Below are positions 25,845 through 35,205 of a stretch of 40,923 bases of DNA, piece by piece (the first letter of the stretch is position 1; every line of letters begins with the position of its first letter). This DNA is from Parcubacteria group bacterium GW2011_GWA2_51_10 (lineage in GTDB: Bacteria > Patescibacteriota > Minisyncoccia > Phycocordibacterales > UBA2100). The notes beneath the pieces were generated by a model that saw only the letters and a program-made list of their open reading frames with translations, had not been told where the DNA came from and made no database searches. Position numbers and translations under genes: made by a program. Location of the stretch: NCBI GenBank assembly GCA_001004265.1, contig LCQS01000008.1, positions 1 to 40,923 on the forward strand. Reading direction: 5' to 3'.

Positions 25845-26846
25845 TTAGCGTTCGTGAATTATTTCTACTCCCGATTGCACAAATGAAAAGGGAATTACAG
25901 CGGCATCCGCGAGCCCATGCTTTTTTGCCGCACTAAGAAGTTCTCCAGCCACCTGCTCTTTTTTATTAGGATCCACAAATAATAGAAGACAGCCGCCGCC
26001 CCCAGCGCCGAGAATTTTTCCGCCCCATGCGCCACGTTTCAGTGCGCGTTTGTAGAGGTCGTCGATAACGGGATTGGACACTGCTCCCGCTAGCGTTTTC
26101 TTTCGCGTCCAGCCCTCGTGGAGAATTCCTCCCAGCTCTTTGAAATCACGCGCCATAAGGCCATCGCGGAACGCATGTACTGAATCCGCCATCTTTTTTA
26201 ATGTGGCAACATTGCTTCCATCGCGCGTGTTTTTTCTTTGCTCGAGTAATACTGACGATGCTTCACGCACGATTCCTGTGAAAAAGAGCAGTAAATGATT
26301 CTCAAGCTCAATTATATGTTTGTAATCCAAGAACACAGGCTCAATTGATACAGAGCCGTTGCGATCGAATTGAAATACATTCAGTCCTCCTATAGCCGAA
26401 GCATACTGGTCCTGCTTTCCGATCGGTTCTTTTACAAGATCGATCTCCAAGCGGCAGGCTCCTTCAGCGCATGCTGTTGGGTCGAGTTTTTTTCCGAGGA
26501 GAGCATGCAGTCCCTTGATAAGCGCAACGGAAAATGCGGACGATGACGCAAGACCGGTCTGACCCGGCAATTGGGAGAAGCTGCTTATCTCGATTCCGCT
26601 TCCTATCCCAAGGTCAAGGAGGGCCTCGCGTACGCGGTTATGCTGCAGCTCGCGCGGGTGATCAACGAGTTCGCCAATTGAATAGCGAACCGATACTTTT
26701 TGAAACGGCGTCCGCGTAATTGTCACGTAAACATATTTGTCTATTGCGCCTGAAATGACGCGGCCGGGCGACTTACGATAAAAAGCAGCTAAATCAGTGC
26801 CGCCGCCGACGAAGCTGATGCGCAGGGGCGCTCGCACGATTATCAT
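25845..26846 (-). CDS. hddA: GHMP kinase, D-glycero-D-manno-heptose 7-phosphate kinase-like
   Basis: MIIVRAPLRISFVGGGTDLAAFYRKSPGRVISGAIDKYVYVTI, GQTGLASSSAFSVALIKGLHALLG, GGKILGAGGGGCLLLF. Confidence 0.9.
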   Translation of the reverse strand: MIIVRAPLRISFVGGGTDLAAFYRKSPGRVISGAIDKYVYVTITRTPFQKVSVRYSIGELVDHPRELQHNRVREALLDLGIGSGIEISSFSQLPGQTGLASSSAFSVALIKGLHALLGKKLDPTACAEGACRLEIDLVKEPIGKQDQYASAIGGLNVFQFDRNGSVSIEPVFLDYKHIIELENHLLLFFTGIVREASSVLLEQRKNTRDGSNVATLKKMADSVHAFRDGLMARDFKELGGILHEGWTRKKTLAGAVSNPVIDDLYKRALKRGAWGGKILGAGGGGCLLLFVDPNKKEQVAGELLSAAKKHGLADAAVIPFSFVQSGVEIIHER

Positions 26847-26906
26847 GTGGTGTAGTATAGTTGAAGCCTTCATTCCCGCCAATTGACCCTTATTTCTCCG
26901 CCATGA

Positions 26907-27025
26907 ACCCCGTTAGAAACAGGTCGCGGTCATATGCGAAAAAGCTCGTTGTTTTCCATATCATATTTCTAAATCACTATGCATAAAGTAACTCCCTTAC
27001 ATGCGACCGCGGTTTCTAACGGGGT
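26907..27025. repeat. inverted repeat ACCCCGTTAGAAAC...GTTTCTAACGGGGT (arms 26907-26920 and 27012-27025, extended by CGCGGTC/GACCGCG)
   Basis: 14-bp perfect outer arms plus 7-bp inner arms 26925-26931/27005-27011, separated from the outer arm by AGGT on the left only. Confidence 0.88.
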
Positions 27026-28412
27026 GAAAACGCTACTGATAAACGTATTTGATTACGCGGTTTTGAAGAATGTTTTTATGCCGCGGTTTTCGGCAGTTTT
27101 TGCGGCTGCGCGCGAGACGCGCTGCATCGTCCTTATCCCCGCCTCGAAACGTGAGGAGTTTTCAGAACTGCTAACGCCACTCGGTTTTGAGGTGATCGCA
27201 CGTCCTCAGAAATATGCGTCATTCTGGGAAACAGCAGCTCTTTTTGCTGCGCGAAATAGTATCCCCACGCATACGACACGGCAATTGCAGGAAGAAGGGA
27301 TAGACGGCTCTGGGCGCCTCCCGCTTATCAAATACGTATGCGCGCGGATCTTGTGGATCTTTGGGCATTCATATGTGTATCGCGCGCTTTTAAAGAAATT
27401 TCTTCTGCTCTTTTTTGACGCTCATCTGTATGACGAGATTCTCATTCAGCATAAGCCGGACCTTGTGGTCGCAACGAGCACGTATGCGGTTGACGATATC
27501 CGTCTTCTCAAGGCGTCGCGCACGCGTCGCATACCGACGATTGGCATGACAAAGAGTTGGGACAATCTCACGAGCAAAGACGCATTGCTTGTCCCTCCCG
27601 ATCATCTGCTTGTTCATAATGATGTTGTTGCGGCGGAAGCCTCTTTCTTTCATCGATATCCTCGTGATCGCATCACGGTTGTTGGAGTACCACAGTTTGA
27701 TTGGTATGCGGACCCGTCATTTATGCTTTCTCGCGAGGAGTTTTTTTCCCGCATGGGGCTCGATCCCAGAAAAAAACTCATAACCTATACTGCGATGGGT
27801 GTATGGCTCGTAAAGCATGAGCGGGATATTATCCGCACGCTCTATCGACTTGTGCGCGAGAACCGGCTTTCTCAACAGTCCCAGCTCTTGGTGCGATTTC
27901 ATCCTGCGTATCCGGATGAGAAAAGAATTCTTCAGACCGAATTTCCGGGTCTTGTTGTTGATCAGCCGGGGGTACCAGAGGGAGAGGAGCGTGATGCATG
28001 GAAAGCCGATTGGCGATTTTCCACAGATGACGTGCGCCAGCTCGCCTCGACGCTTCAGCATAGTGACGTAGTCCTGAACTGCGGTTCGACGATCATTCTC
28101 GATACCGCGTGTTTCGACACACCGATGATCGGAATCGCGTTTGACGGCGATGCGCGCGAGCGCTCATACTGGGCTTCTGCCGCCCGTCTTTTTGAGCGGG
28201 ATCACTGCAAGAAAGTGCTTGAAACCGGCGGTGTCAGGATCGTGCACACCGAGGAAGAACTCGTAAAGGCCCTGGATTCTTATCTCGACGACCCATCATT
28301 GGATTCAGTTGGTCGAGGAAAAATAGTTGCCCAGCAGGCAGGGAGTCTCGGAAAAGCAAGTGAGCATCTGGCACGCGCGATTCTTTTGACGGCAGAAACG
28401 GAAACAACATGA
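26979..28412 (+). CDS. glycosyl/glycerophosphotransferase-like protein (CDP-glycerol transferase-like region)
   Basis: HKPDLVVATSTYAVDDIRLL, IGMTKSWDNLTSKDALLVPPDHLLVHN, VGVPQFDWY, STLQHSDVVLNCGSTIILDTACFDTPMIGIAFDGD. The true start may be GTG 27023 (VKTLLINVFDY), because upstream codons lie in the inverted repeat. Confidence 0.7.
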   Translation: MHKVTPLHATAVSNGVKTLLINVFDYAVLKNVFMPRFSAVFAAARETRCIVLIPASKREEFSELLTPLGFEVIARPQKYASFWETAALFAARNSIPTHTTRQLQEEGIDGSGRLPLIKYVCARILWIFGHSYVYRALLKKFLLLFFDAHLYDEILIQHKPDLVVATSTYAVDDIRLLKASRTRRIPTIGMTKSWDNLTSKDALLVPPDHLLVHNDVVAAEASFFHRYPRDRITVVGVPQFDWYADPSFMLSREEFFSRMGLDPRKKLITYTAMGVWLVKHERDIIRTLYRLVRENRLSQQSQLLVRFHPAYPDEKRILQTEFPGLVVDQPGVPEGEERDAWKADWRFSTDDVRQLASTLQHSDVVLNCGSTIILDTACFDTPMIGIAFDGDARERSYWASAARLFERDHCKKVLETGGVRIVHTEEELVKALDSYLDDPSLDSVGRGKIVAQQAGSLGKASEHLARAILLTAETETT

Positions 28413-29200
28413 GAAACAAAGATTTAAAAAAAATATACAACAAGATTTTTCGTAAAGGCGAAACGAAGCACTTCACGAAAAACCTCGAACAACAAAGGTC
28501 GGCGCTTCCATCCGACGAACGTGAAGCGCTCAAAGCGTTATCATGGAAAGGAAAGCGCGTTCTTGATGTTGGGTGCGGCACGGGCCTTTTTGTTTTTGAA
28601 GTCGCGAAGCGCGGTGCGAAGACAGTGGGCGTTGATTACTCTTCCGAGGCGATTGTGGTTGCAAAGAAAGATCATACGTCTCCGAATATCGAATTCCGCT
28701 GTGAGAACATTTTTAGGAGTAAGACTCTGAAGGAGAAGTTTGATGTTGTTGTTTCGCTAGGCACGCTTGAGCATCTAGATGATCCGTATGTCGCACTATT
28801 AAAATTCAAGAGTTTACTTAAACCGCATGGCTCCATCATTCTCACTTGTCCCAATTGGGTGAATCCGCGCGGTCTCGTGCTGCAGACCTTAGAGAAGCTA
28901 TTTGATGCTCCTATTACACTCGCCGATATCCATTATTTTTCTCCGAAAACATTCGAGGCGTGGGCAAAAAAGCTCGGAATGAAACTCTCGTGGCACACCT
29001 TTGATGTTGGGCGCGCTACGGGAGATCGTCTGATTGCGGATTTTAAAAAACGTATACCGAACGTGCTTCGTGATGCGAAACTGCCGAACAAGCCCGAGCG
29101 CGTCGCGGCGCTTCTATCGTGGCTCGAGAATGAAGCCTTAAAGTATCCGTGGAAAGGGAAGCACATCGGAGCGACGGGGCTGTATCATTTCAAAAAATAA
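28409..29200 (+). CDS. class I SAM-dependent methyltransferase
   Basis: VLDVGCGTGLFVFEVAKRGAKTVGVDYSSEAI, VVVSLGTLEHLDDPYVAL. Confidence 0.9.
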   Translation: MRNKDLKKIYNKIFRKGETKHFTKNLEQQRSALPSDEREALKALSWKGKRVLDVGCGTGLFVFEVAKRGAKTVGVDYSSEAIVVAKKDHTSPNIEFRCENIFRSKTLKEKFDVVVSLGTLEHLDDPYVALLKFKSLLKPHGSIILTCPNWVNPRGLVLQTLEKLFDAPITLADIHYFSPKTFEAWAKKLGMKLSWHTFDVGRATGDRLIADFKKRIPNVLRDAKLPNKPERVAALLSWLENEALKYPWKGKHIGATGLYHFKK

Positions 29201-29202
29201 TT

Positions 29203-30183
29203 ATGGGGGTAAAGCTTCCGCAGCGCATTCTTGGACGAACGGGCCTATCCGTTTCGTGCATCGGACTTGGAACGGCTGAGATTGGTTATACCTACGGCAT
29301 CGGTCCTCGAACTGTACCTACAGAAGAAGATGTGATTGCTCTTTTGCATCGCGCAGTCGAGCTCGGAGTTACCTTCATAGACACGGCACGTTTTTACGGA
29401 GAAGCGGAAGAACGCATTGGTAAATCAGGCATTTTGAAAGCAGAAGGCGTTCTCGTGAGCACGAAGTGTGGGCACGTCCTCGACCGCGGTGGAGACATGT
29501 CCGAGGCGGAGCTTGCACGGCGGCTGGAAGCGGAAGTGGATGAGAGTCTGCGCAAATTGAAGCTCGACGAGATAGCGCTTGTGCAGGTTCACGGCGGCAC
29601 TGTGGAACGCATACGAGACGGGAGCATCATTTGCGCGATGCAGGAGCTAAAGGATAGTGGCAAGGTCCGATTTGTGGGGATATCGACACGTGGCGAAGAA
29701 GCGCCGCTTGCGGCTATTGAGTCGGGATTTTTTGACACACTTCAGCTCGCGCACAGTATTCTCGACCGACGGATGGTCGTGCGCGTTCTGCCGGAAGCGC
29801 AGAAAAAGAATATAGGCGTTATAAATCGCTCTGTGCTTCTCAAGGGCGCGCTCACTTCTGCATCAAAGTATCTTTCGCCGGAGCTCGCGCCTCTCAAGCA
29901 AGCGTCCGACAAGGCCGGGAGGATCGCCGCAGAGTGCGGCATGGATCTTCCCGAACTCGCTGTACGCTTTGCGCTCTCGAATCCTTCCGTGCACACCGTT
30001 CTCGTCGGAAGCAATAAAGTGAAGAATATCGAATCTGCCGTCCGCTCCGCTGCGGCCGGGCCGCTCCCCGAAGATATACTCGAAAGATTGCTGCCGCTTG
30101 CGATAGAGGACGCTATGCAGATCGATCCAAAATACTGGCCCGCCGATATGGTTTCCGACGCGAAAGACGGAAAGAAAGTGTAA
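29203..30183 (+). CDS. aldo/keto reductase
   Basis: RILGRTGLSVSCIGLGTAEIGYTYG, FIDTARFYGEAEERIGK, VSTKCGH, ALVQVHGG. Confidence 0.92.
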   Translation: MGVKLPQRILGRTGLSVSCIGLGTAEIGYTYGIGPRTVPTEEDVIALLHRAVELGVTFIDTARFYGEAEERIGKSGILKAEGVLVSTKCGHVLDRGGDMSEAELARRLEAEVDESLRKLKLDEIALVQVHGGTVERIRDGSIICAMQELKDSGKVRFVGISTRGEEAPLAAIESGFFDTLQLAHSILDRRMVVRVLPEAQKKNIGVINRSVLLKGALTSASKYLSPELAPLKQASDKAGRIAAECGMDLPELAVRFALSNPSVHTVLVGSNKVKNIESAVRSAAAGPLPEDILERLLPLAIEDAMQIDPKYWPADMVSDAKDGKKV

Positions 30184-30201
30184 GCGCAGAAACCCCGTAT
30201 A

Positions 30202-30792
30202 TCACTGCGTAGGAAGAGTCAGCGGATCTATTCCTCGTGCTTCGAGTATAGTGTTAACGAAATCGCGGATCGCGCCTGCGCCTCCGGGACGTTCTGAAAC
30301 GAATTTCGCTATTTTTTTTATGGCTTCTTCTGCCGAAACCGGAGCCGCGGGCAAGGCGACTTTTAAGAGGAGCGGCGCATCATTAATGTCGTCGCCCATG
30401 TACGCGGCGCTTTCCATTGTGAGATGATGTTCGCGCAGAAAATTCTCTGCGGCCTCCAACTTCTTTTCCCCCCCGCGCCCTTCAAAAAGGACGACGGGCT
30501 CCCACCCGTCATTTTTTTGCGGTTTTGAGGAGGGGAGCGAATTGAATTTCTCGACAGTTTCTCGTATCGCTGCCGCATGATCGTCCTTTTCGTTCGTGAT
30601 GAACACGATGCGGATGCCGGCCGCTCGCAGAAGGGATATGCCCTGCCCGTCTATATGGGAGCGCTGTTTTGCCTTGTGCGGCATTCCCATGAGAACGCTT
30701 CCCGAAAATAAGACACCGTCGGAATCGCAAAAAAAAACGCGCAGACTCCGCGCAAGCCGTGTCAGTTCATCATTCATAACGGTGTTTACCAA
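30202..30792 (-). CDS. HAD-family phosphatase, KdsC-like
   Basis: RVFFCDSDGVLFSGSV, HIDGQGISLLRAAGIRIVFITNEKDD, AAYMGDDINDAPLLLKVALPAAP. Confidence 0.88.
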   Translation of the reverse strand: MVNTVMNDELTRLARSLRVFFCDSDGVLFSGSVLMGMPHKAKQRSHIDGQGISLLRAAGIRIVFITNEKDDHAAAIRETVEKFNSLPSSKPQKNDGWEPVVLFEGRGGEKKLEAAENFLREHHLTMESAAYMGDDINDAPLLLKVALPAAPVSAEEAIKKIAKFVSERPGGAGAIRDFVNTILEARGIDPLTLPTQ

Positions 30793-31526
30793 GCCGTTCT
30801 GCCGGCATCCACAGTAAGAGATGAGCCCGTCATATAGGAAGAGGCGTCGGAGAGGAGGAACTGGACCGCACCGTCATATTCGCCTGGATTCGACATTCGT
30901 CCGAGCATGTTTAGCTTGCCGTTCTTCGCCGCGAACTCTGGATCATGTTGGCGGAACATCCCGCCGGGAACGAGTGCGTTCGCGCGCACGTTAAAAGGTC
31001 CAAGGTATGCGGCAAAGAATCGCATCAGACCGAAGATGCCGGCTTTGGAGGCGCCGTACGCGATACTCTTGAATTTACCTTCCGGGTAAAGAAAGTTTGC
31101 TGGCCCGATGACGCCTTGGTCGGAAGAAATGAATATGATCGAGCCGCGGCGCGCTTCCGTCATCGGTTTTGAGACAGCCTTTGCCGCTAAAAACGAGCCG
31201 GTCAGATTGATGTCCACTTCTTTGCGGAAGATATCGGCCGGAAAGTCGCTGTACGGCATCCACTGCTCCTTCGAGCCCTCCTCGTCGGCTTTTGGGTTTG
31301 CGGCCGCGCTCGTCACTAGCCCGTCTATCCTGCCGTGTTTTTTAAGCACCAAGGCAACTGCGGCTTGTACGGATTTCTCGTCGGTTGTATTCACGCCCGT
31401 ATCAATGTCAAAATTCTCCGCTACCGCGCCCGCCTTTTCGAGCGAGCTTCGGAACTGTGCGCCCAAAAAGCCGCTGCCGCCCGTCACGATGACAACACGA
31501 TCCTTCACGTCAAAGAGGTTGCTCAT
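30786..31526 (-). CDS. SDR-family oxidoreductase (PtmA-like by context)
   Basis: RVVIVTGGSGFLGAQFRSSLEKAGA, SSDQGVIG, YGASKAGIFGLMRFFAAYLGPFNVRANALVPGGM, YMTGSSLTVDAGRT. Confidence 0.92.
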   Translation of the reverse strand: MSNLFDVKDRVVIVTGGSGFLGAQFRSSLEKAGAVAENFDIDTGVNTTDEKSVQAAVALVLKKHGRIDGLVTSAAANPKADEEGSKEQWMPYSDFPADIFRKEVDINLTGSFLAAKAVSKPMTEARRGSIIFISSDQGVIGPANFLYPEGKFKSIAYGASKAGIFGLMRFFAAYLGPFNVRANALVPGGMFRQHDPEFAAKNGKLNMLGRMSNPGEYDGAVQFLLSDASSYMTGSSLTVDAGRTAW

Positions 31527-32221
31527 ACGTCTTTCCTATTGAGAAGCATGTGTTCAGTGTGTGCGAGATCCTTCAACGTGTCCACTTCCGTATAGGTCTC
31601 GGGATCATGGTAGAACGGTAGCACTCGGGAGCCGTACATAGAACCATGAAGAATGACGTTCGGCCGGATCACGTTCACGTATCCCGTTTGGGCGACGACG
31701 TCGGGCAGTATTTGGCGCGGCATCGAATGCGGCTCCAGTCGCTCATAGATTTCAGGGAATTCTTTTTGCAGAAGCGGCGTGAGAAATTTCCCTTTGTCGC
31801 GTCGCCACATTTTAAACGGCGTGAGCGCGGGCACGGTGACGGAACGCACGGAATCCGCGTCGTCGTTTTCGGAAAGAAGTGCGATCGCTTTGTCTATATC
31901 GCCAGCTTTGCGATAGGGAGAAGTCGCCCATAGCTGGACAACTATATCGGGCTCATACCGCTCGTTCTCCTTAAGCCATTGAAGGGCGTGCTGAAAAACC
32001 GGAAGATCTGGCGTCTCGTCTTTTGCGAGCTCCGAGGGGCGCATGAAAGGGACCTCCGCACCAAATTGTTTCGCGACTGCCGCCGCACTGTGCCCTGTGC
32101 GTGTTACCACCGCCTGCAATGCGAAGCGGTCACCCAAACTTTGTAGATTAGGAAGGTGGGCCGATCGTGCAAAGCCACCAGCCCCCAAAATCGCCACACG
32201 GATTCGACCCTGGGTAGCCAT
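31523..32221 (-). CDS. chimeric ORF: Gfo/Idh Rossmann N-terminus fused to an acylneuraminate cytidylyltransferase (NeuA/PtmB-like) body
   Basis: MATQGRIRVAILGAGGFARSAHLPNLQSLGDRFALQAVVTRTGHSAAAVAKQ (Gfo/Idh), then FGAEVPFMRPSELAKDETPDLPVFQHAL...PDIVVQLWATSPYRKAGDIDKAIALL (cytidylyltransferase). The expected N-terminal nucleotide-binding segment (ARGGSKGIPxKN-type) is absent. Confidence 0.85.
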   Translation of the reverse strand: MATQGRIRVAILGAGGFARSAHLPNLQSLGDRFALQAVVTRTGHSAAAVAKQFGAEVPFMRPSELAKDETPDLPVFQHALQWLKENERYEPDIVVQLWATSPYRKAGDIDKAIALLSENDDADSVRSVTVPALTPFKMWRRDKGKFLTPLLQKEFPEIYERLEPHSMPRQILPDVVAQTGYVNVIRPNVILHGSMYGSRVLPFYHDPETYTEVDTLKDLAHTEHMLLNRKDV

Positions 32222-32345
32222 CACGCTAGGTTTCAGTCGCAGGGTATGAACCGGCGGCGCAGAGTCACTTTCTGGATAGGTCAGTAGAACCATCATCGGC
32301 TTTGACATCAATTTTGATGCGGCGAAAGATGCGGGAGCGGATGCA

Positions 32346-33257
32346 GTGAAATTCCAAAAGCGCACGACATCGGAAATTCTCACCAAAGAGGGACTTAGCA
32401 AACCGTACATGTCGCCGCACGCATACGGCGCCACTTATGGCGAACATCGCGATAAGCTAGAGCTTTCGGAAGAACAATACCGGGCTCTGAAAAAGTATGC
32501 AGAAGAGAAGGGGATGTTATTTTTCGCGAGCGTGTGGGATGAAAAAAGCGCAGATTTTCTCGAAGCACTGAATGTGGATGCGTACAAGATTCCGTCGGCC
32601 GATCTTATCAATATTCCGCTCTTAGAGCACGTAGCAAAGAAAGAGAGGCCGGTCTTGATCTCGACTGGCATGAGTACGCTCGAGGAAATAGAGGCCGCAG
32701 TGGACGCCGTCACGATGCACAATCCGCGCCTCATTCTCTTCCAGTGCCTTTCGCTCTACCCCTCCCCGGAAGGAAAAATCAACCTCAAATTCATGGACGT
32801 GCTTAAAGAGCGGTTCCGTCCATTGCCGGTCGGGTATTCCGGACATGAAATGGATCTTTTGCCGACGCTTGCGGCTGTTGCGAGGGGCGCGCACATCGTC
32901 GAGCGGCACCTCACGCTCGACAAGAGAATGAAAGGATCTGATCATGCAGCGTCTCTAGAGCCGCATGAATTTAAAGAGCTTGTCGCTTCCATCCGCCGGG
33001 TCGAAGCGATACTCGGATCTCCCGAAAAGATCATGTATGACGAGCTTGTTCCGCTTCGAGAGAAATTAGCAAAGAGCATCGTCGCGAAACAGAGTATTAA
33101 GAAGGGAACGGTTATCACGCGGGAGATGCTTACCGCAAAAAGCCCTGGTACTGGCATCTCGCCGATAAAGATGCGAGAACTCGTCGGACGCACTGCTTCG
33201 ATTGATCTTCCGGAAGACACGATCGTTCCTAAAGAGGCGCTCACATGGCAGCGCTAA
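32346..33257 (+). CDS. N-acetylneuraminate synthase family (NeuB-like) with SAF domain, N-terminally truncated
   Basis: In-frame sequence from ~32313 reads DAAKDAGADAVKFQKRTT; then PLLEHVAKKERPVLISTGMSTLEEIEAAV, LFQCLSLYPSP, GYSGHEMDLLPTLAAVARGAHIVERHLTLDK, SAF-like AKQSIKKGTVITREMLTAKSPGTGISP. About 30 N-terminal residues are missing. Confidence 0.88.
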   Translation: MKFQKRTTSEILTKEGLSKPYMSPHAYGATYGEHRDKLELSEEQYRALKKYAEEKGMLFFASVWDEKSADFLEALNVDAYKIPSADLINIPLLEHVAKKERPVLISTGMSTLEEIEAAVDAVTMHNPRLILFQCLSLYPSPEGKINLKFMDVLKERFRPLPVGYSGHEMDLLPTLAAVARGAHIVERHLTLDKRMKGSDHAASLEPHEFKELVASIRRVEAILGSPEKIMYDELVPLREKLAKSIVAKQSIKKGTVITREMLTAKSPGTGISPIKMRELVGRTASIDLPEDTIVPKEALTWQR

Positions 33258-33261
33258 GGAT

Positions 33262-34227
33262 ATGCAATCGGCTATTGTTCTTGTGGGTGCGGGATCTCTC
33301 GGTAGGCACCATCTAGCTGGCCTTCTTCGTTCGACATCACTTTTTTCTATAACAATCGTGGATCCGTCGCCCGATGCTCTCGATCTCGCAAAAAAAACCG
33401 CGGCGGAGTTCCGGGAAAGCGCGCACAAGATTGATTTCCAATTAGAAATGCCAGCGACGAATTCAGTCGATTTGGCGATTATCGCGACAACTTCAGGTCA
33501 CAGGGCGGAGGCCGTGAAAGGTCTACTTGAAAAAGCTGCTACCGTACGTTACATGATCTTGGAGAAGATACTGTTCAATCGTCGCGAAGAATACGCGGAG
33601 ATCAGCGAGCTTCTCGAAAAAAGATGCGTCGTCGCATGGGTCAATCATCCGCGCCGTCTGTATCCCCTGCATAAAGCACTCAAAAAGTATTCCTCCACAC
33701 CCCACTTCTCTCATGCGCGGGGCGGCATTCGCTACGGTCTCATGACGAGTGTGCTCCACTACGCCGACTTTTTTTCCTATCTGAACGGATCAAGTGATTT
33801 CGAGACGGATATCTCTCTTCTTTCGCGCGAGATCGTTCCGAGCAAGCGGGAAGGATACCTCGAACTTTTCGGCACACTCGTCTTTAGGTTCAAGAATGGT
33901 TCTATTGGGGCAGTCACATCGCTTCCACAGCATGAAGGATTGAATGTAAGCATAGCGTCTCCCTCTATGCGCGCGGAACTCGAAGAATCACGTGGGGCCG
34001 CGCGCATTTCGCTCAAAGAGAACGGCTGGAAATGGGAGGAGCACGAAGCACCGTTGCTGCGGCAGAGCGATCTCACGGGCTCTGTGGCGGAAGGCATTTT
34101 GAAAACAGGGGCTTGCGGATTGCCAACGTATAGAGAAGCGGCACAGACACATCTTGCGGTCTTAGAGCCGGTGCAGCTTTTTCTGAAAAAAGCAGGACAC
34201 AATTTTGAGAACTATCCTTTTACATGA
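33262..34227 (+). CDS. Gfo/Idh/MocA-like oxidoreductase
   Basis: AIVLVGAGSLGRHHLAGLLRSTSLFSITIVDPS, DLAIIATTSGHRAEAVKGLLEKAATVRYMILEKIL. Confidence 0.82.
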   Translation: MQSAIVLVGAGSLGRHHLAGLLRSTSLFSITIVDPSPDALDLAKKTAAEFRESAHKIDFQLEMPATNSVDLAIIATTSGHRAEAVKGLLEKAATVRYMILEKILFNRREEYAEISELLEKRCVVAWVNHPRRLYPLHKALKKYSSTPHFSHARGGIRYGLMTSVLHYADFFSYLNGSSDFETDISLLSREIVPSKREGYLELFGTLVFRFKNGSIGAVTSLPQHEGLNVSIASPSMRAELEESRGAARISLKENGWKWEEHEAPLLRQSDLTGSVAEGILKTGACGLPTYREAAQTHLAVLEPVQLFLKKAGHNFENYPFT

Positions 34228-35159
34228 AGACTCTCCTCGTAGGCACAGGAAAGATGGCGCGCGCGTATGCGGCGGTTTTGAAAGCGCTCGATTTGGATTT
34301 TGACATTATCGGCAGGAGCGAGGCGGGAGTCGCCGGCTTCGAACAGGAAACCGGCATGCGCGCGCGCGCCGGTGGAGTTGCAGTTCTTGAGGGCGCGGAG
34401 AGAGGCTATTCACACGCGATAATCGCCGTCGGTATTCCAGAGCTTCCACGTGTGGCGCAAGAAATAATTACGCTTGGCTGTCCTCATATTCTTCTTGAGA
34501 AACCTGGTGCGCTCTATAAAAATGATTTGCAGAGCTTGCGAGATGAAGCCCAAAAATCCGGAATTTCCGTTTTCATTGCATACAATCGCAGGTACCTTTC
34601 GTCTGTAATCAAAGCGCGTGAAATCGTGGCAGAAGAGGGCCTCCGCTCGTTTTCTTTTGAATTTACCGAGAAGCTCACCGCAAAAGAATCCATTAAGAGA
34701 TTCGGAACGCCGAAAGAAGTGGAAGATAATTGGTTTATTGCCAACTCGACACACGTCGTTGATCTTGCATTCTTTCTCGGCGGGATGCCAAAAGAGATTA
34801 GAGGATTTTCAGCCGTGGGACCTCTCTGGGCACCGCATCCCTCGCTCTTTTCCGGGGCGGGCGTGACACAAAACGGAGTTCCTTTCTCGTATCATGCGAA
34901 TTGGGAGCTACCCGGCCCGTGGAGCGTTACCATTGGGACAAAAAAAAGCACGCTCGTTCTCTTGCCGCTAGAGCAGCTTTCTGTGCTCCGTGAGGGGAAA
35001 CTTGAGCGCGTGGAGGTCGATGATGCTCTCGATAGGGAATTCAAACCGGGATTGTACCGGCAGGTGGAATCATTTTTGAGAAATAAAAGCGAACTACCTG
35101 CACTCGATGATCAGATCGTGAATTTCAGTTGGTATGAACAAATACTCCGAAGAATTTGA
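34224..35159 (+). CDS. Gfo/Idh/MocA-like oxidoreductase
   Basis: KTLLVGTGKMARAYAAVLKALDLDFDIIGRSEAG, HAIIAVGIPELPRVAQEIITLGCPHILLEKPGAL, VFIAYNRRYLSSV. Confidence 0.87.
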   Translation: MKTLLVGTGKMARAYAAVLKALDLDFDIIGRSEAGVAGFEQETGMRARAGGVAVLEGAERGYSHAIIAVGIPELPRVAQEIITLGCPHILLEKPGALYKNDLQSLRDEAQKSGISVFIAYNRRYLSSVIKAREIVAEEGLRSFSFEFTEKLTAKESIKRFGTPKEVEDNWFIANSTHVVDLAFFLGGMPKEIRGFSAVGPLWAPHPSLFSGAGVTQNGVPFSYHANWELPGPWSVTIGTKKSTLVLLPLEQLSVLREGKLERVEVDDALDREFKPGLYRQVESFLRNKSELPALDDQIVNFSWYEQILRRI

Positions 35160-35205
35160 TAGTATGACGCTTGCTCTCGCGGCCGCATAGGGTAGAGTCA
35201 TATGA

